Shown here in pieces: positions 1 to 5,007 of a stretch of 5,007 nucleotides of DNA. A program made the translations under genes and the position numbers. This stretch comes from Bacillota bacterium (GTDB taxonomy: Bacteria; Bacillota_E; JAJZYS01; JAJYTV01). The DNA lies in the NCBI GenBank assembly GCA_021845645.1, contig JAJZVM010000167.1:1-5007 (forward strand). Direction: 5' to 3'. The notes under the pieces were generated by a model that saw only the letters and a program-made list of their open reading frames with translations, ran no database searches and was not told where the DNA came from. The first letter of the stretch is position 1. Every line of letters begins with the position of its first letter.

Positions 1-69
1 AGGTTGCCCGCGGCCCCGGTGCAGCGTCGGGCGGCAGGATTCAGAAGACGAGACTGCGGCGCCTTTAGG
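1..69. other. Left-edge flank downstream of the amidase, no gene identified
   Basis: This short stretch follows the amidase stop codon. On the minus strand it has no ATG, GTG or TTG that could begin a next gene, and no hairpin followed by a T-run that would mark an intrinsic terminator. On the plus strand the third frame is open from the window edge to a TAG at 66-68 and would encode a basic tail ending KTRLRRL. That could be the last codons of a convergent gene entering from the left, but about 20 codons are too few to judge. Confidence 0.3.
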
Positions 70-1527
70 CTACGCCGGGCTATGGTGGCGCAAAGGCATC
101 CTCGCCCGCGCGCCGGTCCCTTGTTCGTACGCGTAGGCGAATTGTACCAGCTGCGCTTCCGCGAAGGCGGTGCCGCAGAAGGTGAGGGCGAACGGCTCGC
201 CCTGGCTCGTCGTGCCCGCCGGCACGCAGATCGACGGATAGCCGGCACGAGCAGCGATGTCGGCACCGTAATTGTTGGGGAAGAGGAGAGCGTCGAGGTT
301 GTGCGCGCTGAGGGTGTGGTCGATGCCTTCCTGGCGAGCCCAGATCAGGTCGCGACGCCGGGCCCTGAGATAGGCGGGATCGGCGAGCGTGCCGCTCGTG
401 GCTTCGGCCTGGAGCAGCAAGGTCTGGCCGTAGCGCAGGAGTAGCCGGCGGTTGCGCTCGTTGAAGAAGATCAATTCACGCAGGCTGTGCACCGGTACGT
501 CTGACCCCGTGTGGCCAAGATAGGCGTTCAGGTCCGCCTTGAATTCGTAGAACAGCACCTCGTCTCCCCACTCCCGGCCGGCGGAGGGGATGGGAGCCGG
601 ATCCACCAGAGTGGCGCCCAGTTGTCGCAGTTCATCTAGCGCAACCTCGAATCCGGTTGCGAGCGGCTCCGGCAGATCGACCAGGTAGTTTCGCGGGACT
701 CCAAATCTGGCCCCCTTGAGGGCGTCGGGACGCAGATCGTCCGGCAGAGGCAGAGGGTGCGAATCGCCAAGGCAGGTGATCGGATCGTGGCGGTCTCCGC
801 CCGTCAGCGCACGCAGAAGGGTGAGGGCATCGCGCACCGTGCGGGCGATCGGGCCGGCCGTGTCCTGACTGTGCGCGATGGGGATGACGCCCTGGCGGCT
901 GACGTAGCCCAGAGTCGGCTTGATGCCCACGACTCCCTGCTGGCTGGCAGGGCTCAAAATGGACCCCGACGTCTCGGTGCCCACGGCCAGAGGAGTCAGT
1001 TCGCCCGACACGGCCGAGGCGGAGCCGGAACTGGAACCGCCGGCGTCGAACGGGCCACAGGCGTTGAGCACCTGCCCGCCGCGTGAGGAGTAGCCATTCG
1101 GCATGCCTTCGGTCATGAAGTTGGCCCACTCGGTCATCCCCGCCTTGCCGAGAATGACGGCGCCGGCCTGGCGCAGACGCCGCACGAGATGGGCGTCGCG
1201 GGCTGCATAGTGTGCCGCAAGGGCCAGGGAGCCCGCACTTGTGTGCATGTGATCCCCGGTATCGATGTTGTCCTTCAGGATGACAGGAACGCCATGCAGG
1301 GGCCCGCGCACGCGGCCAGACTTGCGCTCCTCGTCCAGAACGGCTGCGATGGCCGGTGCATCCGGATTGATCTCCATGATCGCGTTGAGACCCTGCGGCC
1401 CGCCGTTGCGCTCCGCAATCGAATCAAGACAGATATAGACGATTTCCTGCGAGCTCAGGCTGCCATCCCGCATCAGGGACTGCAGGTTCTCGAGGGTCAC
1501 TTCGGCCGGGAGATGGTCGATCGGCAT
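70..1527 (-). CDS. Amidase-signature family hydrolase, peptide-amidase-like
   Basis: This 485-residue protein hydrolyses a carboxamide bond (an amide, or the C-terminal amide of a peptide) and is predicted to be cytoplasmic, since the N-terminus shows no signal peptide. The amidase-signature Ser-cisSer-Lys triad is complete: Lys85 in VILKDNID, cis-Ser165 in the glycine/serine loop GGSSSGS (163-169), and nucleophile Ser189 in GTETSGSI. The 24-residue spacing between the two serines matches the family, as in fatty acid amide hydrolase. The stretch GVVGIKPT (198-205) and the HSQDTAGP motif (219-226) resemble bacterial peptide amidases such as the Stenotrophomonas enzyme. The absence of a GatB or GatC neighbour argues against a GatA role. 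The length is normal for the family. The ATG start has a consensus ribosome site 6 nt upstream. The gene follows the diguanylate cyclase gene by 24 bp on the same strand, so the two are probably co-transcribed. Family assignment is firm; the substrate is unknown (aliphatic amide, aryl amide or peptide amide). Confidence 0.93.
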   Translation of the reverse strand: MPIDHLPAEVTLENLQSLMRDGSLSSQEIVYICLDSIAERNGGPQGLNAIMEINPDAPAIAAVLDEERKSGRVRGPLHGVPVILKDNIDTGDHMHTSAGSLALAAHYAARDAHLVRRLRQAGAVILGKAGMTEWANFMTEGMPNGYSSRGGQVLNACGPFDAGGSSSGSASAVSGELTPLAVGTETSGSILSPASQQGVVGIKPTLGYVSRQGVIPIAHSQDTAGPIARTVRDALTLLRALTGGDRHDPITCLGDSHPLPLPDDLRPDALKGARFGVPRNYLVDLPEPLATGFEVALDELRQLGATLVDPAPIPSAGREWGDEVLFYEFKADLNAYLGHTGSDVPVHSLRELIFFNERNRRLLLRYGQTLLLQAEATSGTLADPAYLRARRRDLIWARQEGIDHTLSAHNLDALLFPNNYGADIAARAGYPSICVPAGTTSQGEPFALTFCGTAFAEAQLVQFAYAYEQGTGARARMPLRHHSPA

Positions 1528-1533
1528 GTCGTT

Positions 1534-1540
1534 ACCTCCT
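1534..1540 (-). promoter_or_regulatory. Shine-Dalgarno site of the amidase gene
   Basis: Read on the minus strand this is AGGAGGT, a near-perfect match to the anti-Shine-Dalgarno sequence, 6 nt before the amidase ATG. It lies wholly in the 24-bp gap after the diguanylate cyclase stop codon. It fixes the amidase start and shows that the gene can be translated independently even if it shares the upstream mRNA. Confidence 0.85.
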
Positions 1541-1551
1541 GCGACAACGTT

Positions 1552-3909
1552 TCACATGCCACGTGAAGCATCTGGCGAGAGGCTTCTCCCCAGACGCTTC
1601 GCCATGATCACCCTTTCGTCGGCGGCGCGCACGAGACCTTCGATGCTGTCACCGTCTTCCGGTGCGGAGGCGACTCCGACACGGGCGCCCACGTACACTT
1701 CCCTGCTCTGCCGCAGGAGTACAGGTGCCTTGCGCACGGCGTCAAGGTAACGACCGGCGGCCTGCAGGGATTGCGACAGGTCGGCGTGGGTCAGAAGGAT
1801 GCAGAATTCGTCGCCGCCCCAGCGGAAGACCGTGTCACCATCACGCCGCACAGCGTTGAGGGCTCCGGCGACCGCAATCAGAGCTTCGTCTCCGCTCAGG
1901 TGACCATACTGGTCGTTGATCGCCTTGAAGCCCTGCAGGTCCATGATGACCAGCGAGAGCGGCTGCTGATAACGCTTGGCTTCCGCCCAGGCGGTGCTCA
2001 TGCGCTCGTCGAAGTCCCTGCGGTTGCCGAGCCCCGTGAGCGCATCCGTGCGTGCTGCGACGCGCAGCGCGCTGAGGTGCCTGCCTTGTGCCAGAAGCAC
2101 CGCGAGTTGGAGTCCGAACATGCCCGACAGCGACAGCGCCTCCTGGGAAAAGGCTTCCGCCTGCGTGAGGTTGTCGACGCTGAGGAGTCCGATGAGCTCT
2201 CCGTGCAGCACCAGAGGGACGCAGATGCAGGATGGGGCCTCCGTTTCGCCCTGGGCATGCAGCCCTAGGTTGTCGCCACGCCCGCTGATACGCGGCAGTC
2301 CCTGCAGGAAGCTGCTGGCGTCGTCACCGTAGTGGCCGACGGCATCCTCGATGCTCTGAGGCTCCCAGTATCTCGCCGGGCCGGCATCGTCATAACCTGC
2401 GGCTGCCTCCAGTTCCAGGTATGAGCCGCTGGCAAGCCAGAGGGTGGCGGCGTCGGCTCCTGGAATGAGCCGGAGCGCTGCCTCGATGGCCTGGCGGCTG
2501 AGCTCATGGATGTCGCCGATGGTACCCAAGGCATGGAGGGCCGCCAGAAGCTCCGTCAGGCGAGATGTGGCGAGAATACCCTGGAGTGCGAGGTGAAGCC
2601 GGTCCGCAGCTCGCTGCAGAGCGTGCCGGGTGCTTTCGGTGAACGAGGTCGGGGTGTTGTAGAAGAGTAGTTCCAGAACAGCTTCGGGCCGCCCGTCGGG
2701 TTCAAGCAGCGGCAGGATGACGAACGACTGGAGTCCCGACTCCAGCTGGCGCGCGGGGGCATAGGGCGATGTCAACGCAGAGGCCACCCAGAGTGGCTGA
2801 CGCGGCATATGACTGCGGAAGCTGATCTGAAAGGGAGAAGGAAGTTGCGGCGGGCTGAAGCCCCTCACGCTGCGGTGTGCCAAAAGGTGCGGCGACGTTC
2901 CACCGGGCAACCAGATGGAACCCGAATCCGCCGACGTGAACGGCAGCAGCAGTTGAAGGGCGCGTTGGCCCACGGATTGCGGCGTACCGGGCTGTGTGAT
3001 CTGCCGCGAGAAGTCCAGCAGGAAGTTTTGCAGGCGCGATGTCTCCTGGGAGGCCGTGAGACGGCCGAGTCGCCAGACGGCGTCACCCACGGCCCGTGCC
3101 AGGGCTGCCAAGGTTTCAAGCTCGTCCGGGAGGAAGGCACCGGGACTCGCGCGTTCGATGTTGAGCACGGCAGCGACGCGGTCGCCTGCGACGATAGGCA
3201 GCGCGACTTCGCTGTGCGTCGCGGCGATGCCGACGCCCTGCACGAAGTCGGGGTCCGCCCCGGTGTCCGGAACATGTTGGATCGACCGCGTGCTCAGGGC
3301 TCTGCCCGTGATCGACTTGAGCGGCAAGGTCACGCCCGGCGGCGGCGTCCAGCCAAGGGTGCACTGGACCAGCAGGCGCTGTCCGTCCGGACTTGGCACG
3401 AGCACGTCGGCGTGCGTGAAGCCGAGGATCTCCTGCAGGAGCATGGGCAATTCGCGGTATATGGAATCTGCCGATTCGAGTTCTGGCAGACGCAAAAGAG
3501 CCTGCGCGAGGAGGCGGGCGCGGAGCGCGGCTCGCTGCGCCGAACTTCGCACACGTCGGAAACGGAATCCTATGGCGCTTCCCATCGCAACTGCCGCTAG
3601 AGGGATGAGGACCAGGGCGACAGCCTGGCTCGGCGCGGAAGGTTTCTGTTCAAATAGGGCGACCAGGACGACGACGACGGCTACGATGGGTCCGAAGGGC
3701 GGACCGAAGTCGAGACCGATGACCATGAGCAGGATGGCGAGCACCGGCAAGAGCCAGTGCACAGGCAGGCCAGTCAGCGGCAAGACGCCAGTCAACACCA
3801 ACCAGACCGCACCTCTCACGGTGCGGCGGAGCGGGCCAACATCGAGCCAGCCGGAATCGCCGGAGGACGCTGCGGGCTTCCGCAGACCCGCCGCCCCCCA
3901 CTCCGCCAA
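1552..3909 (-). CDS. Membrane-anchored diguanylate cyclase with GAF sensor domains and a GGDEF domain
   Basis: This 785-residue protein is predicted to make cyclic di-GMP from two GTP at the inner membrane. After a short N-terminal tail there are about four hydrophobic helices (roughly 34-48, 52-66, 72-86, 95-115), then a basic, probably cytoplasmic linker. Three GAF or GAF-like modules follow (about 140-283, 292-445, 455-610); the first and third carry typical closing strands (AAVLNIE at 246-252, LIGLLSVDN at 572-580), while the second is more divergent. The GGDEF domain begins at RTDALTGLGNRR (620-631). It has metal-ligand Asp657, then Asn665 and Asp674 in the GTP-binding region, an RxxD inhibitory site (RDGD, 689-692) and an intact GGDEF signature (698-702), so activity and product inhibition are both expected. 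The second Asp of the usual DxD.FK motif is Gln659. No EAL or HD-GYP domain is present. The start is a TTG: an in-frame TGA at 3922-3924 bars anything earlier, and the next candidates (GTG at residue 31, ATG at 62) would crowd or cut the first helices. The GAF ligand is unknown. Confidence 0.92.
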   Translation of the reverse strand: MAEWGAAGLRKPAASSGDSGWLDVGPLRRTVRGAVWLVLTGVLPLTGLPVHWLLPVLAILLMVIGLDFGPPFGPIVAVVVVLVALFEQKPSAPSQAVALVLIPLAAVAMGSAIGFRFRRVRSSAQRAALRARLLAQALLRLPELESADSIYRELPMLLQEILGFTHADVLVPSPDGQRLLVQCTLGWTPPPGVTLPLKSITGRALSTRSIQHVPDTGADPDFVQGVGIAATHSEVALPIVAGDRVAAVLNIERASPGAFLPDELETLAALARAVGDAVWRLGRLTASQETSRLQNFLLDFSRQITQPGTPQSVGQRALQLLLPFTSADSGSIWLPGGTSPHLLAHRSVRGFSPPQLPSPFQISFRSHMPRQPLWVASALTSPYAPARQLESGLQSFVILPLLEPDGRPEAVLELLFYNTPTSFTESTRHALQRAADRLHLALQGILATSRLTELLAALHALGTIGDIHELSRQAIEAALRLIPGADAATLWLASGSYLELEAAAGYDDAGPARYWEPQSIEDAVGHYGDDASSFLQGLPRISGRGDNLGLHAQGETEAPSCICVPLVLHGELIGLLSVDNLTQAEAFSQEALSLSGMFGLQLAVLLAQGRHLSALRVAARTDALTGLGNRRDFDERMSTAWAEAKRYQQPLSLVIMDLQGFKAINDQYGHLSGDEALIAVAGALNAVRRDGDTVFRWGGDEFCILLTHADLSQSLQAAGRYLDAVRKAPVLLRQSREVYVGARVGVASAPEDGDSIEGLVRAADERVIMAKRLGRSLSPDASRGM

Positions 3910-3917
3910 ATGTCTCG

Positions 3918-3923
3918 CCTCTC
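3918..3923 (-). promoter_or_regulatory. Probable Shine-Dalgarno site of the diguanylate cyclase gene
   Basis: The minus strand reads GAGAGG, 8 nt before the TTG start codon. It is a moderate match to the consensus at good spacing, and it supports the TTG because the later in-frame GTG has no comparable site. A weak start codon with a moderate ribosome site suggests low translation, as is common for signalling enzymes. Confidence 0.5.
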
Positions 3924-4023
3924 ACAGGGAAGATTGTCGATTGCAAAGGTACAAGATTCCAGGAAGCGATTTCGTCATCAGCCGGGACGTTCCCTGCTTA
4001 TCCTCTTGGCAGGACTCGAAGGC

Positions 4024-4050
4024 ATGTCTGGCGGAACTCACTTCGGACAT
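4024..4050 (+). other. Possible 5'-leader hairpin upstream of the thioesterase ribosome site
   Basis: ATGTCTG (4024-4030) can pair with CGGACAT (4044-4050), giving a 7-bp stem with one G-U wobble and a 13-nt loop. It ends 4 nt before the GGAGGT ribosome site. A competing 5-bp pairing exists between CGAAG (4017-4021) and CTTCG (4041-4045). The stem is short and could be chance. Confidence 0.25.
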
Positions 4051-4054
4051 CTTT

Positions 4055-4060
4055 GGAGGT
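4055..4060 (+). promoter_or_regulatory. Shine-Dalgarno site of the thioesterase gene
   Basis: GGAGGT lies 6 nt before the ATG at 4067. The reading frame stays open far upstream without a stop, so this site is what decides the start; the conserved thioesterase N-terminus begins just after it. Confidence 0.85.
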
Positions 4061-4066
4061 GCAAGC

Positions 4067-4498
4067 ATGGACCATTCCTGCCGCATCCGGCTCAGGGTGC
4101 GCTACGGTGAAGCCGATCGCATGGGCATCGCCTACTATGCCCACTACTTCGACTGGTTTACGGAGGGACGGACCGAGCTCCTGCGGCAGATTGGCGGCAA
4201 CTACCGGCAGATCGAGGATGAGGGTCTCCTGTTGCCTGTCATTCGGACAGGCGCCCGCTACCATCGTACCTGCAGCTACGATGACGAGATCGAACTCGTG
4301 ACGACCGCCTGCGCATCACCTACGAGGCTCCGCTTCGACTATCGCGTCGAGCTGGCGGGCAGCCTCCTGGCGGAGGGATTCACGGAGCACGCCTTTGTGC
4401 GCAAAGGCGACATGCGCCCCCTCAACGCGCGGCGCGCGTTCCCTGCGGTCTACGCCCATCTAGAGCATCTGCCGCCCTATTCCCCGCCCTCCGACTGA
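4067..4498 (+). CDS. Acyl-CoA thioesterase, hotdog fold (4-hydroxybenzoyl-CoA thioesterase/YbgC type)
   Basis: This 143-residue protein is predicted to hydrolyse an acyl-CoA thioester to free acid and CoA in the cytoplasm. The N-terminal family motif is clear: VRYGEADRMGIAYYAHYFDW (residues 11-30), where Asp17 matches the catalytic aspartate of YbgC and 4-hydroxybenzoyl-CoA thioesterase, followed by the helix FTEGRTELLRQ that begins the central hotdog helix. The strand segments IRTGARYHR, IELVTTA and LRFDYRVEL follow in the expected order, and the C-terminal AFVRKGDMRPL segment is typical. The length is normal for this single-domain family, which acts as dimers or tetramers. The start is fixed by GGAGGT 6 nt upstream. 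The open frame continues back past 3000, but that part is the antisense of the cyclase gene. It is not next to tolQ, the usual YbgC setting, so a Tol-Pal role is not indicated. Its last 22 bp overlap the end of the opposing ABC ATPase gene. The substrate (short-chain, aromatic or phospholipid-related acyl-CoA) cannot be told from sequence. Confidence 0.9.
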   Translation: MDHSCRIRLRVRYGEADRMGIAYYAHYFDWFTEGRTELLRQIGGNYRQIEDEGLLLPVIRTGARYHRTCSYDDEIELVTTACASPTRLRFDYRVELAGSLLAEGFTEHAFVRKGDMRPLNARRAFPAVYAHLEHLPPYSPPSD

Positions 4499-5007
4499 CT
4501 TGGACGCAGATCCCGAAAGTGTACCAGGAGCATATCGCCCAGCGCAGGCAGCGGCCGCTGCTGCGGCAGATCCGCTGCGAAGCTCGTTCCATCCTCTGCG
4601 CGCAGGTCGAGGCGCCAGCCGAAATCTCGCGGCAGTGCCCGCTGCACCACACCCCGGACGGGGACGAGCCCTGGTGCCTCGTGCCATAAGGCTTGCGCAG
4701 GATGTACGGCGAGCCCGTCCGAAAGCAGGTGGTAACCCAGGAGCGAGGCAGCCCGCCGGTTCGGGGGGGTGCGCAGGAGATCTTCTGTCGGGCCCTCCGC
4801 GACCATGCTGCCGTTCGCAATCAGGCAGAGCCTGTCACCGAGTCGTTGCACCTCGTGCAGGTCATGGGTCGCGAGAAGCGCGCATGCGTTCTCGGTCGTG
4901 AGACGCTCGCGCAGGAGGTCGCCCATGTCGAGTCGCGCACGCGCGTCGAGGGCCGAGAACGGCTCGTCCAGGAGCACGAGAGGCCGATGGGTGAACACGG
5001 CGCGGCC
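4477..5007 (-). CDS. ABC transporter ATP-binding protein, C-terminal part (5' end outside window)
   Basis: This is the C-terminal 176 residues of an ABC importer ATPase; the gene continues past the right edge. The first visible codons read GRAVFTHRP, the usual stretch after the signature motif, so the GTG at 4996-4998 is an internal valine, not the start. Numbering from the edge, Walker B is PLVLLDEP (9-16) with catalytic Glu15, the D-loop is SALD (18-21), and the H-loop histidine is His48 in LLATHDLHEV. Walker A, the Q-loop and the LSGGQ signature lie outside the window. After the nucleotide-binding fold, a tail from about residue 110 (VRGVVQRALPRDFGWRLDL, later ALGDMLLVHFRDLRP) looks like a TOBE-type substrate-sensing domain. 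This layout fits the ModC/PotA/CysA/FbpC group of inorganic-ion and small-solute importers, perhaps molybdate or tungstate, but the substrate cannot be assigned. Partner permease and binding-protein genes are probably to the right. Its 3' end overlaps the convergent thioesterase gene by 22 bp. Confidence 0.9.
   Translation of the reverse strand, partial: GRAVFTHRPLVLLDEPFSALDARARLDMGDLLRERLTTENACALLATHDLHEVQRLGDRLCLIANGSMVAEGPTEDLLRTPPNRRAASLLGYHLLSDGLAVHPAQALWHEAPGLVPVRGVVQRALPRDFGWRLDLRAEDGTSFAADLPQQRPLPALGDMLLVHFRDLRPSQSEGGE

Larger units (their letters stand above)
3910..4066. promoter_or_regulatory. Divergent intergenic region between cyclase and thioesterase genes
   Basis: These 157 bp separate two divergently transcribed genes, so promoters for both are expected here. 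The region is visibly less GC-rich than its surroundings, with A/T-containing stretches around 3931-3980. I could not find a convincing -35/-10 pair on either strand: the best plus-strand hexamers (TATCCT at 3999-4004, TTGGCA at 4006-4011) lack a properly spaced partner. The right end carries the thioesterase ribosome site and a possible small hairpin at 4024-4050. The regulatory role is inferred from gene orientation, not from recognised operator sequences. Confidence 0.45.

Noticed and set aside
4..444. Plus-strand open frame across the amidase 3' end.
   Set aside because: It lies opposite conserved amidase sequence, has an arginine-rich low-complexity translation, and is a typical GC-rich antisense frame.
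70..1527. Amidase considered as GatA of the glutamyl-tRNA amidotransferase.
   Set aside because: No gatB or gatC is adjacent, and the TETSGSI and HSQDTAGP motifs resemble stand-alone peptide amidases more than GatA.
2809..3600. 263-codon plus-strand open frame inside the cyclase gene.
   Set aside because: It is antisense to the GAF region and has no ribosome site or recognisable motif. High third-position GC explains the missing stops.
4006..4023. Possible sigma-54 promoter (TTGGCA followed by GC).
   Set aside because: The GG and GC dinucleotides are 12 nt apart instead of the required 10, and the -12 element does not match TTGC.
2996..4066. Long open plus-strand frame running without a stop into the thioesterase gene, which would give a 500-residue protein.
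   Set aside because: Up to 3909 it is antisense to the well-supported cyclase gene. Its translation is rich in Arg, Ala and Ser with no recognisable domain, and the thioesterase has its own ribosome site and a full-length family match from 4067.
4548..4561. Perfect 14-bp palindrome GCAGCGGCCGCTGC near the convergent junction, considered as a terminator or protein-binding site.
   Set aside because: It has no loop and no T-run, and it falls inside the ABC ATPase coding sequence (PQQRPLP region), where GC-rich codons explain it.
4996..4998. GTG considered as the start codon of a 173-residue ABC protein.
   Set aside because: The frame continues off the window edge, and the preceding codons (G-R-A) fit the conserved stretch between the signature motif and Walker B, so the gene is truncated by the window rather than short.

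Overview
The window is GC-rich bacterial chromosome with four protein-coding genes packed closely together. High G/C at third codon positions, consensus Shine-Dalgarno sequences and gene families typical of Pseudomonadota suggest a GC-rich proteobacterium, most likely gamma or beta. No lineage marker is present, so this is an inference. I found no rRNA, tRNA, CRISPR array, insertion sequence or sign of recent transfer.

Layout from left to right. Bases 1-69 lie beyond the 3' end of the first gene and hold nothing I can identify. An amidase-signature hydrolase, closest by motif to peptide amidases, runs leftward (70-1527). It lies directly downstream of a large leftward gene (1552-3909) for a membrane-anchored diguanylate cyclase with about four transmembrane helices, three GAF or GAF-like domains and a C-terminal GGDEF domain. 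Its GGDEF motif and RxxD inhibitory site are both intact. Only 24 bp separate these two genes, and the amidase has a strong AGGAGGT ribosome site inside that gap, so they probably form a two-gene transcript. A 157-bp intergenic region (3910-4066) separates them from a rightward hotdog-fold acyl-CoA thioesterase of the 4-hydroxybenzoyl-CoA thioesterase/YbgC type (4067-4498). The thioesterase converges on, and overlaps by 22 bp, the 3' end of a leftward ABC-transporter ATPase gene (4477 to beyond 5007). Only the C-terminal part of that ATPase is in the window: Walker B, D-loop, H-loop and a TOBE-like tail.

Working together: the cyclase probably senses a cytoplasmic ligand through its GAF domains and makes c-di-GMP at the membrane. 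The co-directional amidase may simply be co-transcribed with it, and no biochemical link is demonstrated. The thioesterase and ABC ATPase look like independent housekeeping or accessory functions. I see no clearly undescribed system. The points most worth checking are the cyclase-amidase pairing, the triple-GAF sensor and the overlapping convergent 3' ends.
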